NCBI GenBank assembly: GCA_964586145.1
Contig: CAZPHH010000144.1
Location: 1 to 6,778 of the forward strand
DNA: 6,778 nucleotides
From: JAFGJQ01 sp964586145
Lineage (GTDB): Bacteria > Planctomycetota > Phycisphaerae > UBA1845
Reading direction: 5' to 3'
Position numbers and translations under genes: made by a program. Shown piece after piece: positions 1-6,021 of the stretch. The notes beneath the pieces are model-generated. The model had not been told where the DNA came from. It searched no databases and saw nothing but the letters and a program-made list of their open reading frames with translations. The stretch's first letter is position 1, and every line of letters starts with the position of its first letter.

Positions 1-566
1 ATGTCCAGGTACTCGCCGCGCGGAATGGAATCGAGCGCCGACCGATGCAGGATGTTCACCCCCATGCTCACCAGGTACTCGTACCGCGGCTTCTCCCGGT
101 AGGCCACCAGCTCGCCGTCGTCGGCCACGTCCAGCACGCCGAAATCAATCCGCACCTCCCGCGGAAACACGCCGATCGTCGCGGCGGCGCCGCTCTCCAC
201 GTGATCGCGAACAATCGCGGCGTAGTCCAGCGTGGTCAGCAAGTCGCCGTTCATGACCAGAAAGTTCTCGCCCGGGTCCTTCACCAGGGCGATTGATCCG
301 GCCGTGCCCAGCGGCTTGTCCTCCACACAGTATTCGATGTTCAGCCCCAGCTTCGATCCGTCCCCGAAAAACGCCTGGATCAGGTCCGCCAGGTGATTGA
401 CGGCCAGCGTCACATTGCGGAACCCGTAGTACCGCAACTGCCGCAGCACCACTTCCAGGATCGGCCGATCACCGATCGGAACCAGCGGTTTGGGAAACAC
501 CGTCGTGTACGGCCGAAGCCGCGTTCCCTTACCGCCGGCCAGAATGATCGCGCGAACGTCCTGCAT
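1..566 (-). CDS. Sugar-phosphate nucleotidyltransferase, 3' end cut by window edge
   Basis: This gene encodes an NTP_transferase-fold enzyme that would couple a sugar 1-phosphate to an NTP, giving an NDP-sugar and pyrophosphate in the cytoplasm. The first 188 codons are visible; the C-terminus lies beyond position 1. The nucleotide-binding signature LAGGKGTRLRP is at residues 9-19, followed by FPKPLVPIGDRPI (24-36). LGTAGSI (86-92) and MNGDLLT (105-111) follow, with Asp108 the expected metal ligand. No N-terminal CBS domains precede the catalytic domain, unlike Campylobacter PtmE. The ATG is preceded by a weak GGGAA seven bases upstream and starts 27 bases after the dehydratase gene, so the two are probably co-transcribed. 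Substrate and nucleotide cannot be read from the visible part. Glucose-1-P thymidylyl-, GlcN-1-P guanylyl- and heptose-1-P guanylyltransferases all share these motifs. The family call is secure; the exact reaction is open. Confidence 0.9.
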   Translation of the reverse strand, partial: MQDVRAIILAGGKGTRLRPYTTVFPKPLVPIGDRPILEVVLRQLRYYGFRNVTLAVNHLADLIQAFFGDGSKLGLNIEYCVEDKPLGTAGSIALVKDPGENFLVMNGDLLTTLDYAAIVRDHVESGAAATIGVFPREVRIDFGVLDVADDGELVAYREKPRYEYLVSMGVNILHRSALDSIPRGEYLD

Positions 567-593
567 ACGCTGCTTCCCGCCTGAGTGCCGCAG

Positions 594-1583
594 TCAGACC
601 GCGTACACCTCCGGCCGATACCGGTCGATGTTCCGCCGCACCCAATCGATGGTTTCGCTCAACCCCTGCTCCAGGCTGAATCGCGGCTGCCAGCCGGCCA
701 GTTCCTTCGCCTTGCGATTGTCGCTGATCAGCCGCATGACCTCGCTCTTGCCTGGCCGGACGCGCGCGGCATCCGTCTCGATCGGCAGGTTCGGCTTGCC
801 CACAAGCAGCAGAATCGTGCGTACCATCTCGCCGATCGGCGATCCGTCGCCCACACCCAGGTTCACCACCTGCCCCACCGCCTTGTCGCACAAGCCGACG
901 GCGATGAAACCCTCGGCCGTGTCCTTCACAAACGTCATGTCCCGCACCGGGTCCAGCGACCCCATCCGGATGCGATCTCCGGTCAACGCCTGGGAGATGG
1001 CCGTCGGAATGAAGGCCCGGGCAGACTGCCTCGGCCCGAACGTGTTGAACGGCCGCACGATCACCACGGGCAGGTCAAACGCGTTGTGGTACGACTCCGC
1101 CATCTTGTCCGCTCCAATCTTGCTCGCCGAATACGGCGACTGGCCCTGCAGCGGGTGCTTTTCATCGATCGGCACGTAAAGGGCGGTGCCGTATGCCTCG
1201 CTGGTGGACGTATGCACCACCCGCGGCGTACGCTCATCCCGACAGGCCTGCAGCACGTTCACGGTCCCTTCCACGTTCACCCGCACGTAGTCCGCCGGGG
1301 CCACATAGCTGTACGGAATCCCGATCAACGCCGCCAGGTGAAAGACCGCATCGCATCCCGACACCGCCTTCCGCACGAAGAACGGATCGCCCACGTCCCC
1401 CGCGATGATTTCGATGGACTTGCGGGCCTCCGCCGGCAGGTCGGCCAACATGCCGATGTCGCCCCGCCCGTTGTACCGGACGAACGCCCGTACGGCCGCC
1501 CCGCGTTCCAGCAGCGCCTCGACCAAGTGCGACCCGATGAAACCACCGGCACCGGTCACCAGAACTCGCTTGTCTGCCAACAT
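594..1583 (-). CDS. LegB-like NAD-dependent sugar-nucleotide 4,6-dehydratase/epimerase (extended SDR)
   Basis: This is an extended short-chain dehydrogenase/reductase of 329 residues, the usual length for NDP-sugar epimerases and dehydratases. The N-terminal Rossmann motif TGAGGFIG is at residues 10-17 and HLAALIGIPYSY at 82-93. The active site shows TSTSEAYG (125-132) and the catalytic pair Tyr151/Lys155 in PYSASK. RPFNTFGPRQSARAFIPT and the ending EVYAV also resemble the LegB subgroup. LegB makes the 4-keto-6-deoxy intermediate from NDP-GlcNAc in legionaminic acid synthesis. I infer a 4,6-dehydratase, but a 4-epimerase cannot be excluded from motifs alone. I chose the ATG at 1583 because GGTGGTGA lies five bases upstream and the protein then begins MLADKRVLVTG, as the family does. 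A GTG at 1607 would add eight residues. The gene sits 39 bases after the 2-epimerase gene and 27 before the nucleotidyltransferase gene. Confidence 0.9.
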   Translation of the reverse strand: MLADKRVLVTGAGGFIGSHLVEALLERGAAVRAFVRYNGRGDIGMLADLPAEARKSIEIIAGDVGDPFFVRKAVSGCDAVFHLAALIGIPYSYVAPADYVRVNVEGTVNVLQACRDERTPRVVHTSTSEAYGTALYVPIDEKHPLQGQSPYSASKIGADKMAESYHNAFDLPVVIVRPFNTFGPRQSARAFIPTAISQALTGDRIRMGSLDPVRDMTFVKDTAEGFIAVGLCDKAVGQVVNLGVGDGSPIGEMVRTILLLVGKPNLPIETDAARVRPGKSEVMRLISDNRKAKELAGWQPRFSLEQGLSETIDWVRRNIDRYRPEVYAV

Positions 1584-1588
1584 AGGAT

Positions 1589-1596
1589 TCACCACC
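1589..1596 (-). promoter_or_regulatory. Ribosome binding site deciding the dehydratase start
   Basis: On the minus strand this reads GGTGGTGA, seven of eight bases matching the anti-SD complement GGAGGTGA, and it ends five bases before the ATG at 1583. The alternative GTG at 1607 has only GGAG at a four-base spacing. The site therefore favours the shorter protein. It lies inside the eight extra codons of the longer version, so it could also be chance. Confidence 0.5.
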
Positions 1597-1622
1597 GAAT
1601 CGGACACGCCGCTCCGCCCATG

Positions 1623-2717
1623 CTACCGCCCGGCACTCAGCACTGCCGCAATACGCTCCGCGGCCTTGCCGTCCCATTTCTCCGGCACCGACCGACCTGA
1701 CGGAGGCCCCGACCGGCACCGCCGGTACGCCGAGACGATCCGCTCCGGGTCCGACCCCACCAGCGTGTTCGTCCCGCACGTCAACGTCACCGGCCGTTCC
1801 GTGTTCTCCCGCAACGTCAGGCACCACACGCCCAGGATCGTCGTCTCTTCCTGAATGCCGCCGGAATCCGTCAGCACAACCGCAGCCTTGCCCATCAACC
1901 GCAGAAAATCCAGGTAGCCCAGCGGCTCAACAATCCTTAGCCCGGCCATCGCACGCAGACGCTCGCCCAACCCCAGACGATCCAGGTTCGCCAGCGTCCG
2001 CGGATGGATCGGAAACACCGTCGGCAAATCCCGCTGAATCGCATCCAGCGCGTCCGCGATCCGCCCGAACGACGCCGACCCGTCCACGTTGCTCGGCCGG
2101 TGCAGCGTCAGCACGTTGTACCCGCCCCGCTCCAACCCCAACTCGTCCAGGATTCGCGACTCTTCCGCCCGGGCCAGGTTCGTCCGCAGCGTATCGATCA
2201 TCACGTTCCCGACGAAGTGAATCTTCTCCTCGGCCACACCCTCCCGCCGGAGGTTCTCGATGCCGCTGGGCTCGCTCACGAACAGCAGGTCGGAAATCGC
2301 GTCCGTCAGCAGCCGGTTGATCTCTTCCGGCATCGTCCGGTCGAAACTCCGCAGCCCCGCCTCCACGTGCGCCAGCCCCACCCCCAGCTTGGTGGCCACC
2401 AGGCCGCAGGCGATCGTGCTGTTCACGTCCCCCACCACGACCACCCAGTCCGGCCGCTGCTCCGCCACCACCGGCTCGAATCGCCGCATGATCTCCGCCG
2501 TCTGCACGGCGTGGCTGCCCGATCCGACCTCCAGGTTGATGTCCGGCTCCGGAATCCCCAACTGCCGGAAGAACAGGTCGGACATGTTCGCGTCGTAGTG
2601 CTGGCCGGTGTGAACCAGGACGGCCTGGATAGCGGGATATGCCCGATACGCCCGCATCAGAGGAGCGATCTTCATGAAGTTCGGCCGAGCGCCGCAGACG
2701 TTGATGATTTTGACCAT
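1623..2717 (-). CDS. wecB: UDP-N-acetylglucosamine 2-epimerase, non-hydrolysing (WecB/MnaA family)
   Basis: This 364-residue enzyme would interconvert UDP-GlcNAc and UDP-ManNAc in the cytoplasm, supplying ManNAc or a derivative for polysaccharide synthesis. It has a GT-B-like fold. Residues matching the E. coli WecB catalytic set are present: Asp97 in GDVNST, Glu119 in HVEAGLRS, Glu132 in PEEINR and His206 in LHRPSN. The N-terminal GARPNFMK (9-16) points to the non-hydrolysing type; hydrolysing NeuC/LegG enzymes usually have a GTRAD/RADYG-like start. UDP-binding DSGGIQEE is at 284-291 and RENTERP at 303-309. Residue 298 is Trp where the family nearly always has Pro (LGVPCLT). The ATG has AGGTGG ten bases upstream. 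The gene heads the likely operon with the dehydratase and nucleotidyltransferase genes; a candidate promoter is at 2835-2863. The family call is firm; the role in a particular glycan is inferred. Confidence 0.93.
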   Translation of the reverse strand: MVKIINVCGARPNFMKIAPLMRAYRAYPAIQAVLVHTGQHYDANMSDLFFRQLGIPEPDINLEVGSGSHAVQTAEIMRRFEPVVAEQRPDWVVVVGDVNSTIACGLVATKLGVGLAHVEAGLRSFDRTMPEEINRLLTDAISDLLFVSEPSGIENLRREGVAEEKIHFVGNVMIDTLRTNLARAEESRILDELGLERGGYNVLTLHRPSNVDGSASFGRIADALDAIQRDLPTVFPIHPRTLANLDRLGLGERLRAMAGLRIVEPLGYLDFLRLMGKAAVVLTDSGGIQEETTILGVWCLTLRENTERPVTLTCGTNTLVGSDPERIVSAYRRCRSGPPSGRSVPEKWDGKAAERIAAVLSAGR

Positions 2718-2727
2718 TCCGGTCGGA

Positions 2728-2733
2728 CCACCT
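2728..2733 (-). promoter_or_regulatory. Ribosome binding site of the 2-epimerase gene
   Basis: The minus strand reads AGGTGG ten bases before the ATG at 2717. The spacing is at the long end of normal. It supports that ATG, which also gives the expected family N-terminus (MVKIINVCGARPN). Confidence 0.5.
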
Positions 2734-2754
2734 GCCCCAGACAGACTCCGTCCC

Positions 2755-2793
2755 CGTCAGTTGCAGGTGATATCCGCCCGTAACCGACTGACG
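2755..2793. repeat. Inverted repeat in the 5' leader of the 2-epimerase gene
   Basis: CGTCAGT at 2755-2761 is the exact reverse complement of ACTGACG at 2787-2793, giving a seven-base-pair stem with a 25-base loop. It lies between the candidate promoter and the epimerase start, so it would be in the leader RNA. It could be an operator, an attenuating hairpin or chance; I recognise no riboswitch consensus here. Confidence 0.35.
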
Positions 2794-2834
2794 AGTAACA
2801 AGTTACGGCCGCCCGCAACGGCCGCAACCCCACT

Positions 2835-2863
2835 TATATATCGGACATACCGCAAAGCGTCTA
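2835..2863 (-). promoter_or_regulatory. Candidate sigma-70-type promoter for the epimerase-dehydratase-nucleotidyltransferase operon
   Basis: On the minus strand TAGACG (2863-2858) is separated by exactly 17 bases from TATATA (2840-2835). Each hexamer matches four of six consensus bases. This is the most AT-rich patch in an otherwise GC-rich gap. It would start transcription roughly 110 bases before the epimerase ATG. The match is only moderate and the promoter consensus for this lineage is not known to me. Confidence 0.35.
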
Positions 2864-2891
2864 GAGCCGGCTGGGCCCCCGAGACGAGCGA

Positions 2892-2915
2892 GAGCGTATG
2901 CCTGCTGCTACGCTC
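2892..2915. repeat. Inverted repeat downstream of the amidotransferase gene
   Basis: GAGCGTA at 2892-2898 pairs perfectly with TACGCTC at 2909-2915, a seven-base-pair stem with a ten-base loop. It lies about 50 bases beyond the stop codon at 2963 and upstream of the candidate promoter. It could act as a transcript 3' end for the amidotransferase gene, but no T-tract follows on either strand, so I do not call it an intrinsic terminator. Confidence 0.35.
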
Positions 2916-2962
2916 GGCCACGCTTGGCAGTTCACCGCGACGGCAGGCTCAAAAAAACGCTG

Positions 2963-4834
2963 TTACTCGCCCTCTCCAGCCCTTCCATCCTCTCGGGCCG
3001 CGTCCCAAAGGCCCAGCATCAGCAGTATCCAGACTTGCGTGGCCCAGCGCGCCGGGTCCAGGCCGGCACAATGCCGAACAAGCCCCTCGAGTCGGTCCCG
3101 CTTGAACAACTCACTCAACAGGCCGAACCGCGACAGGATCACATCGTCCCGCATCTCGCGAAGCGGACCACGCAGCCAATCCAGACGCGGTATTTCAAAA
3201 CCCCGCTTCGGCGCCCGACACACCGCCGCCGGCAGGTACCGCCTGGCCAGACGGCGCAGCAGCGGTTTGGTCTGAAAATCGTGGAGCTTGAGCCGCTCCG
3301 GAAACCGCGCCACCGCCTCCACCAGAACATGATCCAGAAGCGGCGACCGCGCCTCCAAACCGTGGGCCATCGTGGCGATGTCCATCTTCACCAGCAGCTC
3401 GTTGGGCAACACCACCCCGAAATCCCGCGCCAGCATGGCATCCAGGCCGGTTCCGGTGCCTTCGCCCGCCACGCGCGACGGCGGCTCCAGACCCCGCCAC
3501 CAGTCCGACGAGGCCAGACCTTCCACGGTATCCGCCGTCATCCCGTCCACGGCCCAAGCCAGATACCGTTCCTGTGGCTGAAGTGACAGACCCCGTGCCA
3601 GACGATGCAGAAACGCATAGGCCGTGCGGAACGAACCCGGCCGAGGCAGGCGCCGAGCTGCCGCACGCCAGATGCCCTGCGGCAGCCAGCGGGCCCCGGA
3701 CTCCAGCCAGGCCGCCACGTGCCGGCGATAGCCGGCGAACACCTCGTCGCCGCCGTCCCCGTTCAGAACCACCTTCACCAACGGCCGTGCCGCTTCGGCC
3801 ACGCAGTACGACGGGATCGCCGAGGAATCGGCGAACGGCTGGTCATACGCAGCCGCGATCTTCGGCAGCAGCGTCCGGGCGTCCGGTCGGACGACCAATT
3901 CGTGATGCTTCGTGCCGTATCGGTCGGCCACCTGCCTGGCGAGCGGCCGTTCGTCAAACGCACCTTCCTCAAACCCGATGGACAACGTCGTAACCGGCCC
4001 GCCGGCTTCCTGGGCCGCCATGGCCGTAATCAGCCCGCTGTCGATGCCGCCCGACAGAAACACCCCCACCGGCACGTCAGACCGAAGGCGTAGCCGGACG
4101 GCCTCACGCAGCAGGCCGTCAATCCGCTCCACCGCCTCTCGATCCGACAGACGTTCCTTCGGCCCATACGCCAGCCGCCAATACGGGCGCGATGCGATCA
4201 CCTCGCGATCGCGCACGATCAGCACGTGCCCCGGCGGCACCATCCGCACCTGCCGATAGATCGTGCGCGGCGCGGGCACGACCATCCACGCCAGGTAGTC
4301 CAGCAGGGCCTGACGATCGATGTCCAACGAGCCGTCGTGGGTAGCCACGAGGCCCTTGATCTCCGACGCAAAGCAGAATTCGTCCGGCGTCTGCGCGTAA
4401 TACAGCGGCTTCTTGCCCGCCCGGTCCCGCGCCAGCAGAAGCTGGCGCTGGCGATCATCCCAGACAGCCAGCGCGAACATTCCCCGAAGCCGCGTGACGA
4501 AATCCGGTCCCAGCTCCTCGTAAAGATGAACAATCACCTCGGTATCGCTCGTCGACCGGAGCGTATGTCCTTGTCCGGCCAACTCATCGCGAAGCTCGCG
4601 GTAGTTGTAAATTTCGCCATTGAACACAGTTACGACCGACCCATCCTCATTGGTGATCGGCTGACGGCCGCCGGGCAGATCGATGATGGACAGCCGCCGG
4701 TTCACAAGGCCTAAGCCCGCCGAAGGTTGCGTCCAATAGCCCTCGTCATCCGGGCCGCGATGGGCCAGCGCCGCCGCCATCGCCCGCAGGCGGGCATCAT
4801 CTGGTTGTCCCCAAATGCCGGCGATTCCACACAT
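2963..4834 (-). CDS. asnB: Glutamine-dependent asparagine synthetase-like amidotransferase (AsnB family)
   Basis: This 623-residue protein has two domains. The N-terminal class II glutaminase runs about 2-215, with Cys2 as nucleophile after Met removal, HRGPDDEG at 25-32, NRRLSIIDL at 45-53 and FNGEIYN at 71-77. The C-terminal AsnB ATP-pyrophosphatase domain has the PP-loop SGGIDS at 261-266, YDQPFADSSAIP at 330-341 and NGDGGDEVFAGYRRH from 358. Such enzymes hydrolyse glutamine, pass ammonia through a tunnel and adenylate a carboxylate to form an amide. The substrate may be aspartate or, in surface-glycan loci, a sugar acid. The length and motifs also fit exosortase-system-associated amidotransferases; no exosortase gene is in view. 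The start at 4834 is required to place Cys2 at the N-terminus, although the frame stays open 42 codons further upstream. No clear SD precedes it. It lies upstream of the nucleotide-sugar genes on the same strand, separated by 245 bases. Confidence 0.92.
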   Translation of the reverse strand: MCGIAGIWGQPDDARLRAMAAALAHRGPDDEGYWTQPSAGLGLVNRRLSIIDLPGGRQPITNEDGSVVTVFNGEIYNYRELRDELAGQGHTLRSTSDTEVIVHLYEELGPDFVTRLRGMFALAVWDDRQRQLLLARDRAGKKPLYYAQTPDEFCFASEIKGLVATHDGSLDIDRQALLDYLAWMVVPAPRTIYRQVRMVPPGHVLIVRDREVIASRPYWRLAYGPKERLSDREAVERIDGLLREAVRLRLRSDVPVGVFLSGGIDSGLITAMAAQEAGGPVTTLSIGFEEGAFDERPLARQVADRYGTKHHELVVRPDARTLLPKIAAAYDQPFADSSAIPSYCVAEAARPLVKVVLNGDGGDEVFAGYRRHVAAWLESGARWLPQGIWRAAARRLPRPGSFRTAYAFLHRLARGLSLQPQERYLAWAVDGMTADTVEGLASSDWWRGLEPPSRVAGEGTGTGLDAMLARDFGVVLPNELLVKMDIATMAHGLEARSPLLDHVLVEAVARFPERLKLHDFQTKPLLRRLARRYLPAAVCRAPKRGFEIPRLDWLRGPLREMRDDVILSRFGLLSELFKRDRLEGLVRHCAGLDPARWATQVWILLMLGLWDAAREDGRAGEGE

Positions 4835-4859
4835 GCAATTGGCGTCCGCTGCGAGAGAC

Positions 4860-4888
4860 ACGATAACCGCTAGACGACGGCAGGTCAC
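4860..4888 (-). promoter_or_regulatory. Weak candidate promoter for the amidotransferase gene
   Basis: The minus strand has GTGACC (4888-4883), a 17-base spacer and TATCGT (4865-4860), each four of six to the sigma-70 consensus. Transcription would begin roughly 20 bases before the ATG at 4834. The agreement is weak, and a GC-rich gap of this size will contain such matches by chance. Confidence 0.25.
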
Positions 4889-5066
4889 CCGTCGGGCGAG
4901 ATCGACCGACTTTGCCCCAAACCCCAAGACCCGAGACTTCCGGTGAGTGATGGATCCCATACCGAGCCCGGCCCAGGGCGAAGGGCGGCCCGCGGTCGGC
5001 GATGAAACGTCGTGTTGGCCTCGGCTTTACAGGCGCGTGAAACCGTCGTCGCGGTCTCGGGGATCA

Positions 5067-5104
5067 GGGTTCGGACACCCCCCCGGACCGGGAACCGCGA
5101 ACCC
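5067..5104. repeat. Hairpin-forming inverted repeat downstream of the yggS-family gene
   Basis: GGGTTCG at 5067-5073 and CGAACCC at 5098-5104 are perfect reverse complements with a 24-base loop. The loop holds a run of seven C (5078-5084) and a small CCCGG/CCGGG palindrome. It begins about 20 bases beyond the stop codon at 5125 and may mark the end of that transcript, but there is no T-tract. The rest of the 290-base gap (4835-5124) shows only the weak candidate promoter and no supportable gene. Confidence 0.35.
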
Positions 5105-5124
5105 CCTGCAGGGCCGCCGCTTCG

Positions 5125-5898
5125 TCACGCCCCCGGCGATTCGGTAAACTGCTCGATGCCCTCGAACAAGGCGGAGCCGATGCGGACCATGGTTGCCCCT
5201 TCCTCAATGGCCCACTCGAAATCGTGGCTCATGCCCATCGACAGGTGCCGCATCTGCGGCGTGCCGAATCGTTCGTGCCGGAGCTCCTCCAGCAGCTCTC
5301 GCAGCCGGGCGAAGCAGTTCCGCACCCACCGCTCATCCTCGACCAGCGGGGCCATCGTCATCAACCCGATCAGCGAAAGGTGTTTCAGCGTAACAATCTG
5401 TTCCGCCAGGTGAATGGCCGCCCCCACCGCCACCCCGAACTTGGTCTTCTCGTCGCTGACATTCACCTGCATGAGGATCGGGATGCGGCGCTCCAGTCGG
5501 TCCGCCTCCGCGTCCATGTCTTCCGCCAGGCGCAAGCTGTCCACCGAGTGGATGGTCTGAACCCACGGCAGCACGGACCGAACCTTGTTCCGCTGAAGGT
5601 GGCCGATCATGTGCCACCTCGGCCCCGGCCCCTCCTCCATCAACGACGGACCGCGAAGCCGAGCCGATGATTCGTGCAGCATCGCCGCCCGCTTGGTCAA
5701 CTCCTGCACCCGGCTCTCCCCGATGTCCAACTGCCCCAGCTCCACCAACTGCCGGATCACATCCACCCCGACGTACTTCGTGACGGCCACCAGGGTGACC
5801 TCGTCCGGCGACCGACCCACCCGCGCGCAGGCGGCCTGGATGCGGTCTCTCACCCGCTTGAGGTTCTCCGACAGGTGTCGCCGTATCGCGGTGGCCAT
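5125..5898 (-). CDS. yggS: YggS/PLPBP-family pyridoxal phosphate homeostasis protein
   Basis: This 257-residue protein matches the YggS/PROSC family. Its members bind pyridoxal 5'-phosphate on a single alanine racemase-like barrel and help balance B6 vitamers and amino/keto acids, without a known catalytic reaction. The PLP lysine is Lys41 in LVAVTKYV. Other family landmarks are WHMIGHLQRNK (95-105), LIGLMTMAP, and LSMGMSHDFEWAI from 219. The motif usually GENYVQE reads GESRVQE (60-66). A stretch of roughly 15 extra residues (about 76-92) precedes WHMIGH, and the protein is longer than the usual 225-235. The end reads GSALFEGIEQ instead of the common G-x-x-x-FG form. The ATG at 5898 gives the normal family N-terminus but has only a weak GGGAC upstream. 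The gene is divergent from trmB and separated by 290 bases from the glycan genes, so it is probably unrelated to them. Confidence 0.93.
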   Translation of the reverse strand: MATAIRRHLSENLKRVRDRIQAACARVGRSPDEVTLVAVTKYVGVDVIRQLVELGQLDIGESRVQELTKRAAMLHESSARLRGPSLMEEGPGPRWHMIGHLQRNKVRSVLPWVQTIHSVDSLRLAEDMDAEADRLERRIPILMQVNVSDEKTKFGVAVGAAIHLAEQIVTLKHLSLIGLMTMAPLVEDERWVRNCFARLRELLEELRHERFGTPQMRHLSMGMSHDFEWAIEEGATMVRIGSALFEGIEQFTESPGA

Positions 5899-5907
5899 GC
5901 GTCGTCC

Positions 5908-5924
5908 CAGGGCTCAGGGCTCAG
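5908..5924. repeat. Short tandem repeat in the yggS-trmB divergent gap
   Basis: CAGGGCT occurs twice in direct tandem (5908-5914, 5915-5921) followed by CAG, about ten bases upstream of the yggS-family start codon. It occupies the place where a ribosome binding site would be expected. I cannot tell from one copy whether it is a dispersed repeat or chance. Confidence 0.35.
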
Positions 5925-6012
5925 AATCCGGCGCGGATTGCACGCGAGTGGATCATAGAACTTTTTCACAGACCGTCCAGTGGTTGACGATTGTCCCGCC
6001 CGCTCTCACGAT

Positions 6013-6018
6013 GGAGGG
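6013..6018 (+). promoter_or_regulatory. Ribosome binding site deciding the trmB start
   Basis: GGAGGG ends three bases before the ATG at 6022, the strongest SD match near the possible starts. The GTG at 5980 lacks one. Spacing is short, so the in-frame ATG at 6031 remains possible. Confidence 0.5.
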
Positions 6019-6021
6019 CCG

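Noticed and set aside
585..1700. Long open frame on the plus strand opposite the dehydratase and the end of the epimerase gene
   Set aside because: Its protein is rich in His, Arg and Pro with no recognisable motif, and it covers clearly coding minus-strand sequence. It is the usual antisense artefact of GC-rich codon bias.
2951..2957. Run of seven T on the minus strand just after the amidotransferase stop, as an intrinsic terminator
   Set aside because: The only preceding stem is GCTG/CAGC with a 14-base loop that overlaps the coding end, too weak to call a terminator.
4835..4960. 42-codon upstream extension of the amidotransferase to an ATG at 4960
   Set aside because: Class II glutaminases need Cys directly after the initiator Met; MCGIAG at 4834 satisfies this, so the extension would inactivate the glutaminase.
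4947..5147. Small plus-strand open frame in the gap upstream of the amidotransferase gene
   Set aside because: Pro/Arg/Gly-rich with no motif, no clear ribosome binding site, and it overlaps the end of the yggS-family gene on the other strand.
5984..6012. TTGACG as a -35 box for trmB
   Set aside because: At a 17-base spacing the -10 would be CACGAT, three of six to consensus, and the start would fall almost at the ATG, leaving no room for the GGAGGG site.
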